Positions 42,924 to 51,852 of a stretch of DNA of 64,000 nucleotides are shown in pieces. The DNA comes from Glebionis coronaria. Taxonomy: Eukaryota > Streptophyta > Magnoliopsida > Asterales > Asteraceae. Position 1 is the stretch's first letter; the number at the start of each line of letters is the position of its first letter. The position numbers and the translations under genes were made by a program. A model generated the notes under the pieces. That model was not told where the DNA came from. It did no database searches and saw only the letters and a program-made list of their open reading frames with translations. The stretch covers positions 25,259,224 to 25,323,223 of the forward strand of contig CM046876.1 in NCBI GenBank assembly GCA_025667525.1, written 5' to 3'.

Positions 42924-45900
42924 ATGGCACCCAAGTTTAAACCATCAGTATTGGAATTGGGGTTCAGATCACAACACAACATGATTGCTTATCTTGACGC
43001 TGATGATGCTCTGTTTCCCCAATACACACAAATGGTGGCGTATTTGAACGCATCCCCATTAAGGTATGCTCTTTCTCATGCACCACTCATTCCAGTCACA
43101 CATATTAAACAGTTTTGGAACACTGTAAGTTCCTCAACAGTTAATAGAGTGACTACATTGACTTCTATTGTTCATGAGAGACCTTGGGTGGTTACTGAGG
43201 CTTTGGTACGCCAAGCCTTGCATCTTGATGATGCTGATGGTATAGCCATCCTTCCCATAAATGAAATAGAACAAGGGCTTAGGGCTTTGGGATATCCTTT
43301 TCCTGATGAAGGTACTCTCAACAAGTATCATAAGCAGGAATTTCCCCCAGCCTAGAAGTACCTCATACATATCCTCCTTCAATGTTTAAGTCCCAAATGC
43401 ACTGCACACAATGAGATCAATAGATCTATTGCCAGTGCTATTGTGTGCATTGCAACAGGGCAAAAGTTTAATTATTCTAAAATGATTTTTGAGGGGATGT
43501 GTAAAAACAAGGGGAACAAAATGACTTTAGCTTATCCCCGTTTTCTACAAATGGTTTTTGATGTCCAAGGTTATTGCACAAGGGATCACAATGATTTTTA
43601 TAAGATCCATGAGCAAAAGAAAGCTATTTTTATGAAGATGAATTCACCACCTCATCGTGACCTACCTTTGACCCCAGCTATGCTTGCTGTTATTGCAGCA
43701 ACACAACCCCAACCAGACCCCCAACCACAAACAGACCCTCAACCACAAATTGACCCCCAACCACAACTTGAACCAATACCTGAACCCATTCCTTCACCTG
43801 ACCCTATGCAACTTGACCAAGTTTCCTTCAACGCTGACACATCAAATGTTGGCGTTAATGTGCCTATTTCCCACACTGACACACAACCTTCACAATCCCA
43901 AACACCCCTTAACCAACCCACTTCCACCCATTCTTCCACACCATCTTCCACACCCCCTGAATATAGGTTGATGAAACGCCAAAGGACTGCTGGAGTGTTC
44001 TCCTCTGGTGGTCCTAGCCATGTAGCAGAGAGAACCACCACCACAAGTGTGGCTGGTGACCTGGATGAGGCTGGGACTATTGGTTCTGGCTTAGATGCTG
44101 GCCAAGGCAGTCCCACCATCATTAAGCCCTCATCCTTGCCCAATGAATCTGCCTTGGGAGGTCAAATCCCCATTTCAGAAGAGGGCAGACTGGAACCAAT
44201 GACTCTTATGGAATTGACGGCAGTCTACATTAGCTTGCAAAAGCAAAATGTAGACTTAGTACAAGTTGTCAGATCACAAGGCCTTGAACTCAAGCAATTG
44301 AGGGAGAGGATTGTTGTTTTGGAGAGTGCTAGTACAAGGAGGGGTATGGAGGAATCTTCCAAAGGGGAGGAAGATCCAATAAATCTAAGTGATAAGGGCA
44401 GTCATGATGGTCAATCAATGGATGTTGCTGAGGCCCTTACAACTTTGAAGGAACAAATAGGTTTTGATACGTCCTTAATCTCTCCTACCAACTTAAATTT
44501 ATCATTTACAGCTATGTTGAGAGAGGTTACACAAGGCGCTGAGGGAAGATATTTGGGCGTTGACAAGGCAGAGTTGGACGCTGACAGAAATATTTTGGGC
44601 GCTGATAGGACAAATTTGGGCGTTGACAGACCTGCACATGAAGGTGATGTATCCCAGTCATCATCTATCATCAAGGAGGTTTCTACTCAGGTATCACCAT
44701 CTACCTTACCAACCATTGCACCATCAGATAAGGGTAAGGGTATATTGGTAGAAGAGATTATTCCAAAGGATGCAGCTCAAGTTGAGTTTGATAGAAGATT
44801 AGCTGCACAGATCATGGAACAAGATAAAAAGGAGTCACCATTTGTTATGACTTCAGAAGAAGGAAGTGATGGAGCTAGCTCAGACTCAAGTGTGATAATT
44901 ATAGAACCAGAAAGGCTTGAGTATGGTGATGAGTTGGCTAAGGAGAAGCTGAGAGAATTGAAATTGCAGGTTGACTTTGACATGCCAGAGGTGGTTCAAA
45001 TGTACAATGCTTGGGAAGAAAGATGCATGGAGAATCCAGACTTGACCATTTCAGATCAAATATGGGGTTTGGAGATTCTTCTTAGAGTTCAGAAAGATTG
45101 CCAGGTAATTTTGAAACACAAGGCAAGTAATATTCTCTCAGAGTTGAAAAGGGATAGAAGGGAGCTATACTTTATGTTGCTCAGATGTCATGGAGTTGGA
45201 TGGACATATCAGAAGTTGAAGGCTTTGACATTTGATGAGTTGGAAAACAGGGCTTATCCCATTTGGGTGAGAGTGCAGGAAGCAAACACTCTCAGACTCC
45301 TTTCAGATGAAAGAAAGGAGGAACTTGCAGAAGAAATGGAACTCAAGAAAGCTATGATTGTTCCCAGGCCAATGAAGAAGGAAATTTCATTTGAGTTTCC
45401 CAAAGATATGGATCCACTATATCCAAGTGAAGCTGTCATCAGAAAGAGCCTCAAGCTCTCACCTTTAGAAGTTTCAGATATGGTGCAAGTGTTACCATTA
45501 GATTCCAGGAACCCAATTGTGAGCTATGAAGAAGATGAATGTGGGTTCTGGAGGATTGGCAGATATGACAAAGAGGTACACACTTTTACCACTCTCATAT
45601 CTTTGTTTGCAAGTTGTGATAGAGAAGACTTGGTGGACCTTTGGAGGTTGCTGGAGACCAAGTATGAGGCTGAAGCAACAACTTCAGCAAATGGAATAAA
45701 ACTTTGGACCACATTCAAAAGAATGTGTGGACCAAAAGATGAGGATCCTGCTGTTTGGAAGGATCTTGAAGATGATCTCAGTGGTCTTCAATGGAGGTTA
45801 TATTCAGCTGCTGGTGTCTACCATTTGAGTTCTACAAAGTTTGCTGAGTATCTACTTGTGGATGGTCAGTATTTCATATCCAAGGTTATTTTGGAGAAGA

Positions 45901-46010
45901 TGAAGGACACTCAGCTGGAAATAGATTATTCAAGTGACGTGGCAAAAGATTTGATTAGATTTATTCATTACCAATATGAGAAGGTTTGTAAGATTCCTCC
46001 TAGTCCTTAA
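42924..46010 (+). pseudogene. element B 3' ORF, about 1028 codons with one in-frame TAG
   Basis: ATG 42924 opens a frame that reads to 46010 with a single TAG at 43353-43355. The stop replaces the Trp of a conserved QWKFLIH-like motif (here PPA, stop, KYLIHILLQCLSPK), family knowledge from memory. N-terminal domain: FRSQHNMIAYLDADD, THIKQFWNT, IASAIVCIATGQKFNYSKMI. Then PQ/PD repeats (about 250-290), a Ser/Thr/Pro stretch, a motif-encoded GVDKAELDADRNILGADRTN segment (about 535-570), coiled coil, and a C-terminal domain with DREDLVDLWRLLETKYEAEA. No signal peptide or membrane segment. It is an Asteraceae-type Sirevirus downstream ORF of unknown function, differing in sequence from C's but similar in plan. 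CTAG context at the stop. Confidence 0.88.
44536..44629 (+). repeat. perfect 21-bp phased motif cluster inside B 3' ORF
   Basis: Cores lie at 44537, 44558, 44579, 44600 and 44621, every interval exactly 21 bp. The cores are GCGCTGAGG, GCGTTGACA, ACGCTGACA, GCGCTGATA and GCGTTGACA. Two more lie at 43832 and 43853 (21 bp apart) and one at 42998. Confidence 0.92.
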
Positions 46011-46048
46011 TGCTTATTCAGAAACTTGATCATAAGAGTGGATATCAA

Positions 46049-46062
46049 GTTTAGGGGAGGAT
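46049..46062 (+). promoter_or_regulatory. polypurine tract of element B
   Basis: GTTTAGGGGAGGAT directly precedes the 3' LTR (46063). Confidence 0.88.
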
Positions 46063-46580
46063 TGTTGGGAATAAATTAAGGCCAGATCACTTGAGCGCTG
46101 ACAAGAACAATACAAGCGTTGACAAGAACAAAACAACCGCTGACAGCTCAAGCGTTGACAAGATAAAGTCAAGCGTTGACACATTGAAGACAAGCACTGA
46201 TAGAAGATATTCTCTACGCGTTTATTGTATTCTAGATTACTTCTAGTAAAGATAGGAACAACATTATATTTTCTATATTTATCTTTATCTAGAATAGCTG
46301 ATACGTAGATTATTGTACAAGGCTTCTTATGTCTATAAAAGAAGACCTTTAGGTTAATAAGTTTCATATAAGTTTTCGTTTGTAAACTGCTTTCATTGTA
46401 AGCAAGTTTGATATTGATAATCAAAGTGAAAGTTTGTTTATATCATTGTGTGTTCTTGGTTAAGTGTTAAATTCCGCATAACACTTAAATTCATAAGCAT
46501 ATACAAAGGTTTCTCTAAGTGTTTTACTTGATCTAATCTCGTATACATAAAGCTAAATCGATCTAAGTTTGGGATCAACA
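46063..46580 (+). repeat. 3' LTR of Sirevirus B (518 bp)
   Basis: Same length as the 5' LTR, with about 8 substitutions by eye. TATAAAAG is at 46334-46341. The motif array is retained, with one core changed (ACCGCTGACA at 46138). TSD TCAAG follows at 46581-46585. Confidence 0.94.
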
Positions 46581-46585
46581 TCAAG

Positions 46586-49500
46586 TTGATATAAAGGCCA
46601 ATTATTATAAACAACTAACCTAATAACACATCTCACAGTCATCATTTTGACCATAGGAATAAAAGTCTCTTCATAATCAATATCCTCTCTCTGACCAAAT
46701 CCTTTAGCAACTAATCTTGCTTTATACCTTTCAATATCACCAATGGACCAATATTTGATTCTATATAACCACTTACAAGGAATGGTCTTTCTATTAACAA
46801 GCAAATCAACAAGAACTCAAGTATTGTTTTCAAGCAAAACCTCCATTTCCTTATTCATAGCTTTTATCCAGTTCTTATCCAAAGAGGCCTCATAACAATT
46901 CTGAGGCTCACAAGACTTATTCAAATTAGTAGAAAAATACAAATTCACAGAAGAGAAATTCACATATTTTTTACCACAAGGCAAAACAAAATCATTAAAC
47001 TTAGAAGGAGCAGTTCTAACCCTAGCAGACTCTCTAACAGTCTGTGGTTCCACCACATCATGAGTAGTATTAGTAGGTTGTGAACCTGAAGTGTAGGCTA
47101 CATTGCTAACCTTAGATATAATATTCTCATATACAGGTGTTGCAAGAGTTTCTGCATGCATAACAGAAGAATTGTTATGACTAGTAGAAGCCATCTTATT
47201 GCCATCACCATTACCATTAAACGTGTCGCTCTCATCATCATTGGGCTTTTCAGCACCATGATCATCTATGTTACCAAAAAAGTTTAATAAATCCAGTTCT
47301 GACTTCAAATTAGTTGATTTTAAACATTTTAAAGAAACAGACTTCATTTTTAGTGGAAAAATGGTTTCACAAAAAACAACATCTCTTGAATAAAAACACA
47401 ATTTGTTTTCAAGACTATACAACTTATAAGCTTTCTTGACAGAAGAGTAACCAATTAAAATACACTTCTCAGACGTATAACTGAACTTGTCATTATTATT
47501 GACAGTAGAATAACATAGACAACCAAAGCACCTTAAGTGAGAAAGCCTAGGTTCACAACAATATACTAACTTATAAGGGGAAGATCCAGACAAAACTGAT
47601 GAAGGAAGCCTGTTAATCAAATGCACATCAATTAAAATACATTCAGACCACATGTTCAAGGGAATTCCCCCTGAAACATAAGACCTCTAGCAACATTTAA
47701 CAGATGTCTATGTTTCTTTTCTGCTATGCCATTTTGCTGAGGTGTATGAGCACAAGAAGTTTGATGAATAATACCCTTATTACTAGAAAATAAACCGAAT
47801 TTTTGATTAACAAACACAGTCCCATTATCAGATCTAAACATCTTAATTTTTCTTATTAAACTGAGTATCAATTAACTGAACAAAACTTTCAATAAACATA
47901 CCAACTTCATCTTTAGACTTAATCAAATACACCCATACAGCTCTGCTAAAATCATCAACAATAGTCAGAAAGTACTTATACCCATCCCTACTAACAACCC
48001 TGTAGGGACACCATAAATCCAGATGAACAAGATCACCAACACACTTAGATTTGTGATCACTAAGTGGAAAAGGTTCTCTAGTCTATTTAGCCTTATAACA
48101 GATGTCACAAGGTGAAACATGAGAATCATATTTAAAACCAACAGTCTTACTAAAAACAGATAGAACTTGATCAGAAGGATGAACAAGTCTATTACGCCAC
48201 ATATTTTTAGAAGTAAAATAGACAAAAGAAGAATTAGCAATTCTAACTCTGGACTTACCAGAACTACTTTCATCAAACAAGTACAGACCATCAGATTCAT
48301 TACTAATTCCTAAAGTTTTGACCAGACTCAAATCCTGAATGTAACACTTATGCTCATAAAATCCAACAAATAACTTGCTATCTTTAATCAACTTATTAAC
48401 AGACATAAGACTAACACAATATTCAGGAACAACCAGAACATCAAACCAAAACAATATTACTAGACAAACTCAAGTTTCCGATAGCAGACACTTTAGCAAG
48501 AGTACCATTAGGATGACCCACAGTAATATTGAAACTCGAAATATCTATAACATACACATATTCTTAGTGAACATAGTTAAATGCTGATTAACACCAAAAT
48601 CTAATCCAACCAACATACAAGTTGTACATATCAGAACACTTATTAGCACAAAATAACTTCTTAAGTCTAAGATTGAATAAACATTCCCATTAAAGAAAGA
48701 GGAATTAATACCTGCCATGTTAGCACTTATATTTCCAGAAGGAGACTCATTCACCAGAGAAAGAATTTTAGCCATTTTTTCCTTAGTAAAGGAAGTGTCA
48801 AAAGTAACAGAACCAGAGGAGACTCCCATCTGCGCCCCTCTAGAACCATTAAACACCCTACTCCCATTACCAATACCACTCTTATTCAGATTAAGATTCT
48901 TTTTAAAACCAGGAGGATACCCAACGAATTCAAAACATATCTCAATAGTATGTCTAATAAGACCATAATGTTTACACAACAGATTAGGATTAGGTACCCT
49001 ATTATTACCATTGCTACCAAGATTATTCCTTCTATTATCATTAGGTCTAAAATTGTTACACTTAGCAACAAACACAACAGGAGTAACCTTATTCCCAACA
49101 CCGCTCCTTGTGCTAGGAACAAGTCCTCTAAGAGACTCTTCCCTAGAAATGATATTAAAATCATCCTTAACATCAGGCAAAGGTTCTCTAGCAAGAATGT
49201 TACTTCTAATATTCTGATAAACATCCCCATAAGAAACTACATAAGTCTAATAAGCACATTATGTCTAAGGACACCCTCATGTGCAGCACAAGTACAAGCA
49301 AGAAGTAAAGTAAGGGTATCAAACTCTCTCCACAAAGAACTCAACTTATGATAATAATCAGACACAGACAAATCACCCTATTTAATAAAATGACATTTAT
49401 GCAAAACATTGAAAATGACAGAACCATCCGCATTATCATAAGTTTGAGCTAACTCTTGCTATACCATAGAAGCAATTTCCAGAGTAAACATGACCAAGAT

Positions 49501-49700
49501 ATAACTCAGGAGACAAAGAATTAAGAATCCAACTAAGAACAATAACCTTACATCTCTCCCACTGTTGAGTAAGAATCATACTAGTAACAGGTTTAACACA
49601 AGTACCATCAATAATCAGCTGTAATAGCTTATTAACAGCTCTAGAAGTAAAACCCCCAAATCAATCGAAACCCTAATTTACACAATCAATCAAGAACCAA
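46586..49700 (-). pseudogene. element A gag, protease, integrase and start of RT, broken
   Basis: Read on the minus strand from 49700 down: gag remnants (to about 48545) lacking a clear intact knuckle (LCKHYGLIRHTIEICFEFVG is a degenerate one, about 48910-48970); protease/GAG-pre-integrase (FWFDVLVVPEYCVSLMSVNK, about 48395-48454); integrase with FRSDNGTVFVNQ and HTPQQNGIAEKKHR (about 47695-47850) and the C-terminal GYSSVKKAYKLY; RT start [20 protein letters not shown] and [20 protein letters not shown] (46660-46790), ending at LYQLDV where B is inserted. Numerous stops and frameshifts. This is a normal Copia domain order, non-functional. Confidence 0.88.
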
Positions 49701-49716
49701 TAATCAAGGCGATTAT

Positions 49717-49729
49717 GGCTTTGATACCA
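49717..49729 (-). promoter_or_regulatory. primer-binding site of element A
   Basis: Minus strand TGGTATCAAAGCC, two bases inside the 5' LTR, complementary to an initiator tRNA-Met-like 3' end. Confidence 0.8.
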
Positions 49730-49731
49730 AA

Positions 49732-50231
49732 TAAAAACTAATAAATCAATAACCAGACACAAGATTGAAGCGCTCAACCAATCTCCCCACGTACTTCTTA
49801 TTAATACCTCAATCCAGATAAGTCTACAAACGTGTGCTTATCATACATACAAAAGAAATACATATTGACCCTCTATAATGCGCAATCTCTATACAAGATC
49901 TCACTTACAATATAACCTCACTACAAATCACTCAAAACTAATACCAGAACAACACTCTCTTGATCAAGATGGTCAAAAAGAAGATACCAAACTAATAACA
50001 AACTAACATAATGATCTTGAGTATGTGTGTGTGTGTGAATGACTGCGTATCACACAATGAAACCCTAAAGCTCTGTATATACCACCAGCTAGCCATCATT
50101 TTTACACAAAGAACCCTGCACAATGCTAACTTAAACAAAAGCATATAATAACTTATTAACAAAGGAAAATATTTAGCAAAGCAGCCCTCCAAGTATGAGT
50201 TTGTTCAAAGTAGACACAAATATTTCCAACA
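49732..50231 (-). repeat. 5' LTR of old Copia element A (about 500 bp)
   Basis: Homologous to 16022-16465 along most of its length, with many substitutions. Its outer end is about 56 bp longer: 50176-50231 contains a PPT-like GGAGGGC and a TGTTGGAAATATTT end that are not in the partner LTR at this position. The TATA box of the partner is mutated here. GTGATTACCG follows at 50232-50241. Confidence 0.8.
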
Positions 50232-50475
50232 GTGATTACCGATCATGTACAACAAATATCCACACCGGTCTTTGTTACAAATTTCCCTGAACATTTTTAC
50301 TCTCGATATCTATGGAGGATTTGTTGTGATTATGGGAAGTAGATTGATGTCTATATTCCGAATAGAGATCTAATTCAGGTAAGAGATATGGTTTCGTTAG
50401 TTTCGTTAAGATCAAAAAGGTTGATCGATTTATTGAGAATTTGTGCATAATTTAGACGGGTAGACCTTCTTTGAC
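50232..50475 (+). pseudogene. LINE-type RRM (ORF1) fragment
   Basis: Translation gives VITDHVQQISTPVFVTNFPE, HFYSRYLWRICCDYGK, stop, IDVYIPN. After a frameshift near 50362 it gives SGKRYGFVSFVKIKKVDRFI and ENLCII, stop, TGR. The RNP2-like FVTNFP and RNP1-like KRYGFVSF are classic RRM motifs. From memory, the arrangement DLW-x-C-x2-YG-x-VDVYIP is that of RRM proteins encoded by plant LINEs. Both stops replace expected Trp codons. It begins at the insertion point of Copia A, so A landed in an already existing LINE remnant. Confidence 0.65.
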
Positions 50476-51050
50476 ACAAGTTTCGACCTTGTGGTACTCT
50501 AACTTGCCAGGGCGATGACTGTTAGCTTTCAGATGTATGGAAAATTTTTCTTTCATGGATCAGGCGATGTTAAGTTATTATGATTTATCCACAGTTTGTC
50601 ATGTCATATTCTGTTTTTATTTTGTGAAGTTGATGATATTGGTAAGGCTTTTAAAATGTTAAATTCTTACTCTATGAGACAGAAAATGACCACATGAGTA
50701 GAAGCTAAAAATAGTTACAATGTTAATTGGTCTAGGCCAATTGTATCATATTCTAACGGAAGAAGATCTTTTCAAATTGAAGCCAATTTGATAGGTTAAG
50801 TTCTCCTATCACAATAAAAATAAATGCATGTGGGTCTCCTTTATTTCACTAAAAGAAAAACTTATAAAGATTTTTATCTAAACTCTAATTGACCAACATG
50901 ATCAGTCAAGTTACTTTCAACTAGAGAGGATTTTGATCCTATTCTAACCAACTAAAATGAAGTGTGTGCACAGATTTGAGCTTTTATGATTTGCTACATG
51001 GTTGATTTTGACTTTCTGGATTTGGGTAGAAATGTTTCTAGTGATGTCTG
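50476..51050. other. unassigned intergenic DNA
   Basis: No coding, RNA or repeat signal recognised. It may include more of the decayed LINE. Confidence 0.5.
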
Positions 51051-51069
51051 ATCGGAAAAATGTAACTAA

Positions 51070-51852
51070 GAGAGGGGGAACGGGAGCTGGGAAGTGGGCT
51101 AGTATCCCTTTGGCGCCACCCCTTCCTTGGCGCACCATACCCCGTCTCGCACCAACGGGCCTCACATCAATCCCACCAACCGGCGCCAATAGATTTTCCA
51201 TTTTTTTATTTTTATTTTGAAAATTTTAAAAAACTAGTCGTTGGTGGGGGGAGGGGGAATTTATTTAAAAAAAAGAATTCAAAACTAGCCGTTGCAATTA
51301 AAAAAACTAGCCGTTGCAAATTTGTTTTCAAACTTTTTCAAAAAAATACCCCCAAATCACTCTATAAATTAAACATTTTTTCACCCAATTTTTTACACTC
51401 ATTTCTTACACTTTATATCTCATTTTTCTCTAATCTCTTTCAAATTTATTTGCAAAATTATTCAAATCAACACAAGCAATTCTTCAAATCGACACAAGCA
51501 AGATCGGTGCCTCGGATCGGGCAATCATCGAGAGTAAAAAAGATGCGATTCGCGCATTTGTATGCCCCTCCCGATAACTAGTTTCTTTTTTTCGTTATGT
51601 ATTTTCCTTATTTTTATTTTCGGTATTTTTTTTATTGTTATGTTTTTTATGTAATGTTTTTTTAATTTAATGAATTTTTTATTTATGTTATTTTGTATTT
51701 AATAAACAATTAATTATTTTCGATGGCACTAGTTTTTTTGGTGCCAACGTTTACCCTTGAAATGTAGTGCCAAACAGATTCTGGTGCCAAAGCCCCAAAA
51801 TCTTACATGGCGGCTTTGGCACCAGAATCTGGTGCCAATCGCTCCCGACTCT
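51070..51852. mobile_element. candidate non-autonomous DNA transposon (Harbinger-like) with internal hairpin
   Basis: The ends share CGGGAGC in inverted orientation (51079-51085 and rc at 51840-51846). The interior has repeated TGGCGCC/TGGTGCCAA-type motifs near both ends, repeated ACTAGCCGTTG (51231-51243, 51283-51295, 51306-51318) and a 5'-UTR-like CT-rich stretch at 51380-51440. A perfect 20-bp inverted repeat (51775-51794 and 51812-51831) forms a hairpin near the right end. No transposase and no clear TSD found, so class and borders are tentative. Confidence 0.35.

Larger units (their letters stand above)
17677..46580 (+). mobile_element. Sirevirus-type Copia element B with 3' ORF, split by element C
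   Basis: Order: 518-bp LTR, PBS, gag, pol, inserted element C (23612-41599 plus TSD), end of pol, internal polypurine tract, 3' ORF (42924-46010), polypurine tract, LTR, TSD TCAAG. Without C the element is about 10.9 kb. RT signatures such as VQVYVDDIIFGST mark the SIRE/Maximus lineage (Sirevirus). Gag-pol has in-frame stops, a large internal deletion and frameshifts, so B is non-autonomous. It carries the 21-bp-phased RCGYTGACA motif throughout. Confidence 0.93.
16022..50231 (-). mobile_element. old Copia element A, outer shell of a three-level nest
   Basis: LTRs are at 16022-16465 and 49732-50231, the primer-binding site at 49717-49729 (minus strand TGGTATCAAAGCC), and the coding body is in two blocks, 46586-49700 and 16479-17671. 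The two blocks join within the RT motif [12 protein letters not shown] when Sirevirus B (17677-46580 plus one TSD copy) is removed, leaving an element of about 5.3 kb. All genes are broken by stops and frameshifts. It is inserted in a LINE-like RRM sequence. Confidence 0.88.

Noticed and set aside
50352..50366. ATTCCGAATAG, the C motif, outside the nest
   Set aside because: Single copy inside the LINE RRM coding sequence; probably coincidence.
50944..51220. Overlapping 72-85-codon ORFs on both strands
   Set aside because: They lie in the candidate DNA-transposon end, have biased composition and no domain.
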